Assembly (NCBI GenBank): GCA_002450095.1
Contig: DJYK01000018.1
Coordinates: 1-39,671, forward strand
Source: Mageeibacillus sp. UBA6980
GTDB lineage: Bacteria > Bacillota > Clostridia > Saccharofermentanales > Saccharofermentanaceae
DNA length: 39,671 bases
Direction of reading: 5' to 3'
Shown here: piece by piece, positions 25,835 through 33,959 of the stretch
Position numbering within the stretch: the stretch's first letter is position 1
Layout: each line of letters starts with the position of its first letter
Notes under the pieces: generated by a model
What the model was told of the DNA's origin: nothing
The model's database searches: none
Seen by the model: only the letters and a program-made list of their open reading frames with translations
Made by a program: the position numbers and the translations under genes

Positions 25835-26856
25835 TGTGGTATGAGAATGAAGGATTGAATACCGATATCGTATTGTCGACCAAGGTAGTTATCAACCGTA
25901 ACATCAAAGGTTACCCTTTCCCTCCGAGAATGAGCGATGCCGACAGAGATAATGTCCTCAATATTGTACGAAGTGCAGCCGGTAAGATGGATCTGAACTT
26001 TGTAAGGACCGACGAGCTCGATGAGGTAGCAAGAGCAGATCTCTATGATCAGTTCTTTGCGGGGACCGTATTTCTCAATTCCAATGCCAAGACAGGTTTC
26101 CTTCTGAGTAAGCAGGAGGGGCTCGGCGTTGTGATCAACAGCACCGATCACATAAGCATTGTATCGATGGTGCCCGGAAGTAATGTCGCGGAAGCCTATA
26201 AGAGGGCAGATGATCTCGCCGTTAAGTTCGAACAGTGCATGGATATAGCTTATACCGATAAGTACGGATTCCTGACTTCGCAGATAAAGTCGGTCGGAAC
26301 CGGAGTGCAGTTTATAATGACACTTGCCATTCCGGGAATCGAGAGTACAGAAGGTGCGGTTCAGGTTCTGGCGAAGCGGATAGAGAAATTCGACTGGCAG
26401 ATGATGCCGATGAATCATCACGACGGACTTCGCGAGAGCGGAATCTATATACTTACGAATGTTGCTACACTCGGCATAACGGAGAGAGATCTCATATCCC
26501 GTGCGCAGAAGGTCCAGACGGATATCGTCAAGCTCGAGAGTTCATGCCGTAAGAATATCTGCAGCAAGAAGAAGGCGGTCGTTGAAGACCAGTATTACAG
26601 GGCCTATGCAACATTGAAATATGCAAGGCGCATCGAGACTGCCGAGGCACTTACACTTATTAACTGGTTAAGGCTCGGACAGGATTATATAGATGTATCG
26701 GATGCTAAGGTCAATTGGTCAATGATAAATAAACTGACGCAGAGAGTCAGACGTAATTACAAAGATTCCAATACAAAGGGAGCAAGGCTTAAGGAGAAGA
26801 TATCCGCGGCAAGGGCTTCTATGATCCGAGAAATTATGAAGGAAGGTGAGACATAA
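25834..26856 (+). CDS. mcsB: Protein arginine kinase McsB
   Basis: This 340-residue protein is an ATP:guanido phosphotransferase-like arginine kinase. Recognisable segments are VVINRNIKGYPFPPRMSD near the start, NSTDHISIVSM-like (VVINSTDHISIVSM) near residue 105, the GFLTSQIKSVGTGVQFIMT region near 150 and the RESGIYILTNVATLG segment near 200. McsB phosphorylates arginines on damaged proteins and on CtsR, marking them for ClpC-ClpP. It is coupled to mcsA and clpC by single-base stop/start overlaps. Confidence 0.96.
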   Translation: MWYENEGLNTDIVLSTKVVINRNIKGYPFPPRMSDADRDNVLNIVRSAAGKMDLNFVRTDELDEVARADLYDQFFAGTVFLNSNAKTGFLLSKQEGLGVVINSTDHISIVSMVPGSNVAEAYKRADDLAVKFEQCMDIAYTDKYGFLTSQIKSVGTGVQFIMTLAIPGIESTEGAVQVLAKRIEKFDWQMMPMNHHDGLRESGIYILTNVATLGITERDLISRAQKVQTDIVKLESSCRKNICSKKKAVVEDQYYRAYATLKYARRIETAEALTLINWLRLGQDYIDVSDAKVNWSMINKLTQRVRRNYKDSNTKGARLKEKISAARASMIREIMKEGET

Positions 26857-29417
26857 TGAAACTTACAGAGACTGCATCACATGTGATCATAATGGCAAAG
26901 AGATTTGCTCAAACGACGGGCAATCAGCTGTTCTCAACCGAATATATCCTTGCAGGTCTGTGTGCCGTTCCGGGGGCTGCTTCTGATGCTCTTGAAAGAA
27001 ACGGAGTAACGATCGATACGTTGGCTTCTCTTCTCGGATTTGACGTCTCTGCAGCCGACACAGAGCCTTCCGCATATGAGATAGACGACAGTATCAGATG
27101 CTTTAGACAGGAGTGCCGCAGATTCTTGGCAGAGACATCCGAGATCTCCAGAAGATTCGGTGAGAACGGACTTATAAGGCCGGAGCACATGCTCTTTATG
27201 CTAACGGTCAATAAGAGCTATACGGGATATGAACTTCTTATGAGAGCTGGTGCGGATATTAAAGGTATCCAGGATGACTTGAGGGATTCATTGCAGGCTG
27301 ATGACGCCGACAGCGACGACTTTTTCGAATCGGACGATAACTTAGGCAAGGGCGGTCGCGGCAAAAAGGGGAAGCCGGGAAATAAGACGCTCGAGAAGTT
27401 CGGTAAGAACCTTACGGTGATGGCTTCCGAAGGGAAGATCGATCCCGTTATCGGAAGACAGAAAGAGATCAACCGCGTTATGCAGATCCTTGCGAGAAGA
27501 ACTAAGAACAATCCTTGTCTCGTAGGAGATCCCGGTGTCGGCAAGACCGCAATTGCGGAAGGACTTGCACTTGCTATCTCACAGGGGAATGTACCTGACA
27601 TCATCAAGGGCAAGACCGTTTACAGCATCGATATGGGTTCTCTGATAGCAGGCTCCAAGTACAGGGGTGACTTCGAGGAGAGGATAAAGAATGTCCTCGA
27701 GGAAGCTTCATCGGATCCCGATATCATCCTCTTCATAGATGAGATCCATACGCTCATAGGAGCCGGCGGAGGAGGCGAAAGCGGTTCTTTGGATGCCGCC
27801 AATATCATGAAGCCGATGCTGACTCGAAACGAGCTTCAGATCATAGGTGCTACGACACTTGACGAATACAGTAAATATATCGAGAAGGATTCCGCTCTGG
27901 AGCGCCGTTTCCAGAAGGTTCTCGTAGATGAGCCGTCTCAGACGGAAGCCATCGAGATCCTTAAGGGACTTCGTCCGAAGTATGAGGAGCATCACAAGAT
28001 CCATATCCCCGATGATGCGATCGAGCAGGCAGTGATCCTGTCATCAAGATATGTTTCAGACAGATTCCTTCCGGATAAAGCCATTGATCTTATAGATGAG
28101 GCCGCAGCCCGTAAGAGGATCAACTTCGCGGAGACTTCTAAGAAGGAAGAGTTAAATACCCGCCTTAAAGAGCTGGCTTCACTGAAGAAACAGGCTGTCG
28201 ACAATATGGAATACGAGAAGGCGGCCGCCTACAGAGATGAAGAGATGAAGATCAAAACTGAGCTCGGAAGCAACGGCTCCGGTTCGGATAAGGACGGATT
28301 TACAGGTACTCTCAGTGTTGACGACATAGCGGATGTTCTCTCGCAGTGGTCAGGTATTCCGGTATCCAAGATCACCGAGACGGATGCAGAGAAGCTCCGT
28401 ACTCTTGAAGATGAATTGAAGAAGAGAGTCGTCGGTCAGGATGAGGCCGTTACCTCTATCGCCAAGGCAATAAGAAGGTCACGCCTCGGTCTTAAGGATC
28501 CGACGAAGCCTTCCGGTTCATTCATATTCTTAGGTACAACCGGTGTAGGTAAGACGGAGCTTGCCAAGGCTTTGGCTGAGGTCATGTTCGGTAACGAGAA
28601 TTCGCTTGTCCGTATCGATATGTCAGAGTATATGGAGAAGCATGACGTAAGTAAGCTCATCGGTTCTCCTCCGGGATATGTCGGATACGATGAGGGCGGT
28701 CAGCTTACCGAGAAAGTAAGACGTCATCCGTATTCGGTTGTTCTGTTTGATGAGATCGAGAAGGCGCACCCCGAGGTGTTCAACTCGATGCTCCAGGTCC
28801 TCGATGACGGAAGACTTACCGACGGTAAAGGCAGAGTCGTTGACTTTAAGAATACGATCATCATCATGACGAGTAATATCGGTGCGCGTATGTTGACCGG
28901 TGATGCCGGAAGACGTATCGGATTTGATATGGCAGATGATGATTCGGATCACGATGAGGCTTCAAGAGAGAAGCTCTATGGCGGAAAGTCTTACGATGAT
29001 GCCAAGAAAACCGTTCTTGAAGAACTTCGCAAGACCTTCTCTCCGGAATTCATAAACCGTGTCGATGAGATCATCTTCTTCAGGATGCTCGGCAGGGATT
29101 CGCTCATAAAGATCGTGGATATCCTTGTATCTCAGGTCAGCAAGAGGATTGCAGACATAGGTATCGAGGTACGCCTTACGGATGCTGCCAAAGCGCTTCT
29201 TGCCAAGAAGGGATATGATCCGCAGTACGGAGCAAGACCTCTTAAGAGAGTCATCCAGTCTATGGTAGAGGATAATTTCTCCGAGGCGCTTCTTGACGGC
29301 GTGATCAAATCGGGCAGGATAGCACTCGTTGACGCTGAAGGTGATGAGATCAAGATCCTCGACGGCGGACCGATGGCAGACGATACCAAAGTCAAGGTGG
29401 AAGTGCCTCAGGAGTGA
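26856..29417 (+). CDS. clpC: Clp protease ATPase subunit ClpC
   Basis: This 853-residue protein has the ClpC layout. A double Clp-N repeat covers residues 1-140. The first AAA+ module has Walker A GDPGVGKT near 225 and Walker B ILFIDEIH. A short middle domain with a UVR-like motif (VDNMEYEKAAAYRDEEMK near 445) follows; this is the ClpC-specific coiled middle domain. The second AAA+ module has Walker A GTTGVGKT near 561 and Walker B VVLFDEIEKAHP. The ClpP-binding loop should lie in the second module. A Lys/Gly-rich linker (GKGGRGKKGKPGNK) after the N domain is longer than usual. It unfolds arginine-phosphorylated proteins for ClpP. Confidence 0.97.
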   Translation: MKLTETASHVIIMAKRFAQTTGNQLFSTEYILAGLCAVPGAASDALERNGVTIDTLASLLGFDVSAADTEPSAYEIDDSIRCFRQECRRFLAETSEISRRFGENGLIRPEHMLFMLTVNKSYTGYELLMRAGADIKGIQDDLRDSLQADDADSDDFFESDDNLGKGGRGKKGKPGNKTLEKFGKNLTVMASEGKIDPVIGRQKEINRVMQILARRTKNNPCLVGDPGVGKTAIAEGLALAISQGNVPDIIKGKTVYSIDMGSLIAGSKYRGDFEERIKNVLEEASSDPDIILFIDEIHTLIGAGGGGESGSLDAANIMKPMLTRNELQIIGATTLDEYSKYIEKDSALERRFQKVLVDEPSQTEAIEILKGLRPKYEEHHKIHIPDDAIEQAVILSSRYVSDRFLPDKAIDLIDEAAARKRINFAETSKKEELNTRLKELASLKKQAVDNMEYEKAAAYRDEEMKIKTELGSNGSGSDKDGFTGTLSVDDIADVLSQWSGIPVSKITETDAEKLRTLEDELKKRVVGQDEAVTSIAKAIRRSRLGLKDPTKPSGSFIFLGTTGVGKTELAKALAEVMFGNENSLVRIDMSEYMEKHDVSKLIGSPPGYVGYDEGGQLTEKVRRHPYSVVLFDEIEKAHPEVFNSMLQVLDDGRLTDGKGRVVDFKNTIIIMTSNIGARMLTGDAGRRIGFDMADDDSDHDEASREKLYGGKSYDDAKKTVLEELRKTFSPEFINRVDEIIFFRMLGRDSLIKIVDILVSQVSKRIADIGIEVRLTDAAKALLAKKGYDPQYGARPLKRVIQSMVEDNFSEALLDGVIKSGRIALVDAEGDEIKILDGGPMADDTKVKVEVPQE

Positions 29418-29440
29418 TGGTGCAGATCAATATGAAAGAA

Positions 29441-29471
29441 GGCGGTACCCGGGTGGTACCGTCTTTTGTTT
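29441..29471 (+). terminator. Terminator of the clpC operon
   Basis: Stem GGCGGTACC (29441-29449) with GGTACCGTC (29455-29463), one G-T wobble, a five-base loop, then a T-rich run. It lies 24 bases past the clpC stop, which argues that the next gene starts downstream, at 29492, not at 29414. Confidence 0.85.
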
Positions 29472-29491
29472 TATGTGGTATATTGTTACGC

Positions 29492-30124
29492 ATGAAAGAA
29501 AGATTTAAGTATTGGCAGTTTATCCTTTACCTTCCGATATACCTCGTGTTCTTTTTCCTGGCTGAGAGAACTGTAAGTGATGTAACGATAATCAACATCC
29601 CGTTTGATGATAAGATTCCGTTCATACCGGAGTTCATCATCCCTTACTTTCTATGGTTCCCGTTTATGCTTGCCGCAATTATCTATGTGTTCTTCAAGGA
29701 CAAGAAGGAATTCTTCGCAATGGCGTGGAATCTTATAATCGGTATGTCGCTTTTTATAGTCGTGAGCTTTGTCTTCCCGAATGGTCTTAACCTTCGTGTG
29801 GAAAGTAGCACGGACAGTATCTTCGTGTGGATGGTCGAGTATCTTCATAATATCGACACGCCTACGAACGTACTGCCGAGTATTCATGTCTTTAATTCCT
29901 TCGCATGCGGTGTATCATTTGGCCGTGTGCTCTGGCGCAGGAGCCATAAAATAACCGCCATCGCTTCATATGCAATGGCGGTTCTGATAACTCTATCTAC
30001 GATGTTTGTTAAGCAGCACTCAGTCGTCGACGTCGTGTCTGCGCTTGCCGTATCAGGCCTTTGCTTCTTCCTTCTTAGGAGCCTTTACAAGCACGAAGCA
30101 GACGATAAGGGCAACAATGTATAA
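29492..30124 (+). CDS. PAP2-family membrane phosphatase/transferase
   Basis: This protein of about 210 residues has around six membrane segments and two of the PAP2 motifs: PSIHVF (the PSxH motif) and FVKQHSVVDVV, with His and Asp as in the third motif. The classical first motif (KX6RP) is not evident, which fits the PAP2_3/inositol-phosphorylceramide-synthase-like subgroup that acts on lipid phosphates. ATG 29492 is preferred because the clpC terminator lies upstream of it. It has no ribosome-binding site; a TATATT at 29479-29484 would put transcription start at or near the ATG, so a leaderless transcript is possible. The 3' end overlaps the convergent MFS gene by 72 bases. Confidence 0.78.
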   Translation: MKERFKYWQFILYLPIYLVFFFLAERTVSDVTIINIPFDDKIPFIPEFIIPYFLWFPFMLAAIIYVFFKDKKEFFAMAWNLIIGMSLFIVVSFVFPNGLNLRVESSTDSIFVWMVEYLHNIDTPTNVLPSIHVFNSFACGVSFGRVLWRRSHKITAIASYAMAVLITLSTMFVKQHSVVDVVSALAVSGLCFFLLRSLYKHEADDKGNNV

Positions 30125-31321
30125 AGCGCATGTAGCGTAAAGCACATTCTGGTATCCTACCGGATTAAGACCTGTCTCAGGATCGATCGCGCCTGTATGC
30201 TCAACGATGTATGTAGCCATCTGGTTACCCGTAAGACCTGCGATAGCCCATGCCGAGAGACACATGCCGTGAACAGCAGAGATGGATTTCATACCGAAGT
30301 GGTCGGAAAGGAGCGTAGGAACATTGGAGAAGCCTCCGCCGTATCCTGCGTTTACCATGATGAGGAGAGCGACACAGAGAACGACGATCTTACTCTCGAT
30401 ACCCTTTGTAAGGATCGTAGCACCGGTAAGTGCGATGGAGAGAATGAAGATCAGCTTGTAAATCGTGTTTCTGTCCTTGAATGTATCAGCCCAAGCAGAG
30501 AATCCAAGACGGCCTGCGGCATTTGCGATGGCTGTTACCGAGCCTAATGTGGCTGCTGTTGCAAGAGGGAGACCTATGGTGCTGAATATTGCTTTCTCCT
30601 GGGAGATGAGTGCAAGACCGCAGTGGATGTTGATGTAGAACATGATCCAGATTCCGATGAACGTCTTGTTGGAGAAAGAGAACTTGAAGTTCTTTCCGAG
30701 TGTAGCGAAGAACTCCTTGATGCCGCCTTTCTCGTGAGACTCGACCCAGCCTTCGGGCTTCTTAAGAAGGAGGTGTCCGACGAACATCATTACGCAGTAG
30801 ATACCGCCCATGATGAAGAACATGTAAGCAGGGTTGTTGTCGAACTTGTCAAGGAAGAACTGCATGACAGGCGTTGCGATTGCCTTTGCAAGACCGAAGC
30901 CTGCAACAGCAAGACCCGTAGCGAGACCCTTACGATCCTTGAACCACAGCATGAGTGTTTTAACGGGTGACAGATAACCTGTACCGAGTCCGATACCCAT
31001 TATGCATCCGTAGAACAGGTAGATAAGAGGCAGTGACTTAAGAAGGATAGCGGCACCTGTTCCGACCATACCTGCGGTGAAGCAGATAGTCGCGATGAGG
31101 GAAGACTTCTTGATATCCTTCTCAACTACATCGCCTAAGAAAGCGGCGGACATGCCGAGGAAGAAGATGGCAAATGAGAATGCCCACTGAACAGCGCTGT
31201 TCTCTTGACCTATGTATGCTGCGATCTCTTTTGAGAATGTACCCCAGCAGTAAACCGTACCGATACTGCAGTGCAGCAAAAGCGCAGGGATTGCAGCACG
31301 TATCCATTTATTCTCGCCCAT
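30053..31321 (-). CDS. OFA-family MFS transporter (oxalate/formate antiporter-like)
   Basis: This 422-residue protein has 12 membrane segments and the typical OFA start (MGENKWIRAAIPALLLHCSIGTVYCWGTFS, given as its key parts KWIRA, LLLHCSIGTVYCWG) and loop LMLWFKDRKGLATGLAVAGFG between helices 4 and 5. OFA carriers exchange small carboxylates such as oxalate/formate or take up monocarboxylates; the substrate here is unknown. A GGAGGC ribosome-binding site precedes the ATG by five bases. The promoter region contains an inverted repeat (31327-31373). The 3' end overlaps the convergent PAP2 gene by 72 bases. Confidence 0.88.
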   Translation of the reverse strand: MGENKWIRAAIPALLLHCSIGTVYCWGTFSKEIAAYIGQENSAVQWAFSFAIFFLGMSAAFLGDVVEKDIKKSSLIATICFTAGMVGTGAAILLKSLPLIYLFYGCIMGIGLGTGYLSPVKTLMLWFKDRKGLATGLAVAGFGLAKAIATPVMQFFLDKFDNNPAYMFFIMGGIYCVMMFVGHLLLKKPEGWVESHEKGGIKEFFATLGKNFKFSFSNKTFIGIWIMFYINIHCGLALISQEKAIFSTIGLPLATAATLGSVTAIANAAGRLGFSAWADTFKDRNTIYKLIFILSIALTGATILTKGIESKIVVLCVALLIMVNAGYGGGFSNVPTLLSDHFGMKSISAVHGMCLSAWAIAGLTGNQMATYIVEHTGAIDPETGLNPVGYQNVLYATCALYIVALIVCFVLVKAPKKEEAKA

Positions 31322-31326
31322 AAAAA

Positions 31327-31373
31327 GCCTCCAAATATAAAATTACGCACGTAATAATATATAATTTGGAGGC
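31327..31373 (-). promoter_or_regulatory. Inverted repeat over promoter and ribosome-binding site of the MFS gene
   Basis: GCCTCCAAAT (31327-31336) and ATTTGGAGGC (31364-31373) are perfect inverted arms; a second, inner palindrome TTACG-CA-CGTAA lies at 31343-31354. On the minus strand TTGAAA (31377-31382) and TATTAT (31354-31359) form a promoter with 17-base spacing. The outer arm nearest the gene contains the ribosome-binding site GGAGG. If transcription starts after this -10, the far arm is not transcribed, so the repeat would act as a DNA operator; with an upstream start it would hide the ribosome-binding site in a hairpin. Confidence 0.55.
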
Positions 31374-31412
31374 GATTTTCAATTAAACTGTTAACGTTTG
31401 TATTACTTTTTC

Positions 31413-32456
31413 TTAACGTTTGTCCTTATCGATGAATTCCAACGATATCATTGCCGCCCCCATGTAGATCAGGATGTGTATCGCGAGCGTGCTCCAGCAG
31501 GAGGTGACGTTTTCTCTTGTAGAAGCATATTTTTCTTCCTGGTTTAACTCGCCGCTTCTTTTCATAAGGTCTTCTCTCGCACCGGGTTGCTGCTCGATCT
31601 GTGATATTAGATCGCCGAAGGTGACTACCTTGTCATCCGGCAAGGAGGCCATCACGATAAGCATATCCGGATCGGAAGAGATATCGGAGGATGACATCAT
31701 GATCTGTTTGATCTCCCCTGTGGTAACGGTGGCATTGGACATCTTCTTCATGCTGTTCCAGATCGAGACCATGGGCAGATCGTTATATCTTCCCTGAGCA
31801 CAAGCGGCCGTAAGGCTCCATTTTGTTATGGTGATATTGGTCAAAGGCTTAACGCTCTCGGGAAGTGTGAAGAAGCCGCCCGAGAAGACCAACTGGAAGA
31901 TCAGGAGGAACGGCATTACCGTCATAGCCGTCGTAGTGTTGCGGACAAAGGACGATATGAGAAGGCTCAGCATGTCCGCGGCGAAGATCGAGAGGAATAC
32001 CGTGACGCCGAGATCGATGTAGATATTTGAGAAGACTATTCCGGAAGCAGGGAATAATACTCCCATCTTCTGAAGAATAAACAACGTGATAATGGTCTGA
32101 AGCAGACAGAGGAAAGCCTGATATATCGCATGAGCCAGGATGTAGGAGGTGATATGAAGTCCGCTTCTGTGTTCACGCTTGATGATCGCGCGCTCTCTGC
32201 ATACGACTTGTATCGAGTTAAAAAAGCCGTTCCACACGCATATGCAGGATAAGGCGAATGACCCCATCAGCGTACCCTCCATGTATTTGAAGAGAGTAGC
32301 ATGCATAACCATTCCGACGAGACCTGCGATGATCGCAGCCATCGGCATTACTTTCCAGTCGCTCTGGTTTATGAACATCCTGAAGAATTTGCCGAGGTAG
32401 ATCCCGGTCTGGTATATCCTTCCTTTACGTCTTATGTCCTTATGTTCCTTATTCAT
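31413..32456 (-). CDS. ABC-2 type transporter permease
   Basis: A protein of about 347 residues with an N-terminal hydrophilic segment, then about six membrane segments (near residues 40-65, 70-90, 115-145, 155-180, 190-215 and 320-340). The large extracytoplasmic segment between the last two is typical of ABCG/ABC-2 permeases. ATG 32456 is chosen because it overlaps the end of the ATPase gene by eight bases (ATGAATAA); an upstream start at 32492 is open but less likely. Together with the ATPase it should form an exporter; the substrate is unknown. Confidence 0.82.
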   Translation of the reverse strand: MNKEHKDIRRKGRIYQTGIYLGKFFRMFINQSDWKVMPMAAIIAGLVGMVMHATLFKYMEGTLMGSFALSCICVWNGFFNSIQVVCRERAIIKREHRSGLHITSYILAHAIYQAFLCLLQTIITLFILQKMGVLFPASGIVFSNIYIDLGVTVFLSIFAADMLSLLISSFVRNTTTAMTVMPFLLIFQLVFSGGFFTLPESVKPLTNITITKWSLTAACAQGRYNDLPMVSIWNSMKKMSNATVTTGEIKQIMMSSSDISSDPDMLIVMASLPDDKVVTFGDLISQIEQQPGAREDLMKRSGELNQEEKYASTRENVTSCWSTLAIHILIYMGAAMISLEFIDKDKR

Positions 32457-33831
32457 CGGCTGCCTCCTTGTTCTTAGAAGCCAGTACTTCATCTACTGCA
32501 TCATCAAATGTCTTGCCTTCGTCAACAAGCCTTGCAACACGCGAGTAAGAAGATACATATTCGTCTGCACGGCCTTCTCCGCCTTCCTCCTTCTGGTTGA
32601 TGGTGCGCAGTATCGCCTCCATGTTGCCTCTGGCAAAGTACCTGCGGGCCGTATCAACAGGACCGTAGTAAGCGAGCCTTCCTGTGCGTGAGGAGTCTTT
32701 GGCCAGAACTATGACGTCATCAAACAGGTCGATAACGCGGTCGGGAGTGTGCGTTATTACTATTACGATCTTACCATGATCCGCTATCTCGCGGAGCTTC
32801 TCGAAAAGGCTTCGCGCAACTACACCGTCGAGTCCGGAGTCGGGTTCGTCGAGGATGAACAGGCTCGGATCGGAAATATATTCTATCGAGATCGACAGAC
32901 GCTTCTTCTGTCCGCCGGACAGCTTCTCGACCGCGGTGTTCTGAAGCATGGATAATCCGAATGATTCGAGAACGTCCATGACCCGCTGCTTCTTTTCTTC
33001 ATGCGACATTGAAGCGGGAAGTCTGATGTTCGCAGCATCGGTCAACGTCTTGATGACCGTGTCGTTGCCCCTCATGAGCTCCTGCTGCGGAACGAAGCCT
33101 AACTCATATTTGATCTGGTCGTATTCCTTATAGATGTTGATGCTGTCCAAAGTTATGATCGCATCTGCTTTCTCATATCCCGTTACTGCATTGAGGTATG
33201 TGGTCTTGCCCGCGCCGGAGCCGCCGAGCAGAAGGACCATATGCCCTTTGGGTATGATCATGTGGATGTCCTTAAGAAGAGTATTGGTCGAGAATGCCTG
33301 ATGGGCTGTTCTCTTCTCGATATTAACCGTAAGACCTTCTGCTTCCTTATCGGCTTCGATACCGGAGATGTCGGCCTCTTTGTCCTTATCGGTAGCGGCC
33401 GCCGACGGTGTAAACTTGGATGAAAGTCCCCAGATCAAGGCTGTAAGTGAGGAGAACAGAAGCCAGGACAATATCCATGTCTTTTTCCTTTTAAATACTT
33501 CGCACAATCCGCTGTACACTCTTATCACCTGGATGATCTCTATTATCACGAGTACCATGGTGATAAGTGCGAGCACGGCTAATACTGTATCGGGAAGCGG
33601 ACAGAGGGTCAGGATCAGCATAATGTAGATGAACGCTTCAAGAAGAAAGAGAATGCGGCCTTCCTTCTCCCTGTGAGCACAAAGACCGACACAGTAAGAT
33701 TTGATGCAGGGAATCCATGCCTGCCACCACTTGAGCCCGCATTTTCTAAAGAACGTCATAAAGCACGCTCCCGAGATGATTATATCCAAAATGGCAGCAA
33801 TCGGATTGTTGTCTGTCAGTATCGATAACAC
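32449..33831 (-). CDS. ABCG-like ATPase with N-terminal membrane domain
   Basis: A protein of about 460 residues. Residues 1 to about 140 form a membrane domain with several hydrophobic segments and CGLKWWQAWIPCIKSYCVG, resembling DUF5684-type domains. A linker follows, then an ABC ATPase with Walker A GGSGAGKTT, signature LSGGQKKRLSISIE, Walker B LFILDEPDSGLDG and switch His in VITHTPD. The ordering resembles ABCG half-transporters but with the permease in a separate gene (31413-32456). The GTG at 33831 is chosen because GGAGG (complement of 33840-33844) precedes it by eight bases; an ATG at 33891 is open but lacks a site, and its first codons include a TATAAT. Confidence 0.8.
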   Translation of the reverse strand: MLSILTDNNPIAAILDIIISGACFMTFFRKCGLKWWQAWIPCIKSYCVGLCAHREKEGRILFLLEAFIYIMLILTLCPLPDTVLAVLALITMVLVIIEIIQVIRVYSGLCEVFKRKKTWILSWLLFSSLTALIWGLSSKFTPSAAATDKDKEADISGIEADKEAEGLTVNIEKRTAHQAFSTNTLLKDIHMIIPKGHMVLLLGGSGAGKTTYLNAVTGYEKADAIITLDSINIYKEYDQIKYELGFVPQQELMRGNDTVIKTLTDAANIRLPASMSHEEKKQRVMDVLESFGLSMLQNTAVEKLSGGQKKRLSISIEYISDPSLFILDEPDSGLDGVVARSLFEKLREIADHGKIVIVITHTPDRVIDLFDDVIVLAKDSSRTGRLAYYGPVDTARRYFARGNMEAILRTINQKEEGGEGRADEYVSSYSRVARLVDEGKTFDDAVDEVLASKNKEAADE

Positions 33832-33917
33832 GTGATTTTCCTCCGGATGTTCCTGTATATCATAAAAACATGTATTATAATAATCGTTCATTTAAGACCG
33901 ATTTGCAATTATCACTT

Positions 33918-33926
33918 TGTTATAAT
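33918..33926 (+). promoter_or_regulatory. Extended -10 of the acyltransferase gene
   Basis: TGTTATAAT (33918-33926) is a full extended -10 element, 34 bases before the start codon at 33960. No good -35 is seen, as expected for extended -10 promoters. Confidence 0.55.
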
Positions 33927-33959
33927 ATTGAAAATCTATTATTACGGGAGGCAATTCAG

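Noticed and set aside
31391..31423. 11-base direct repeat TTAACGTTTGT at 31391 and 31413
   Set aside because: Only two copies, one inside the end of the permease gene; too short to support a function.
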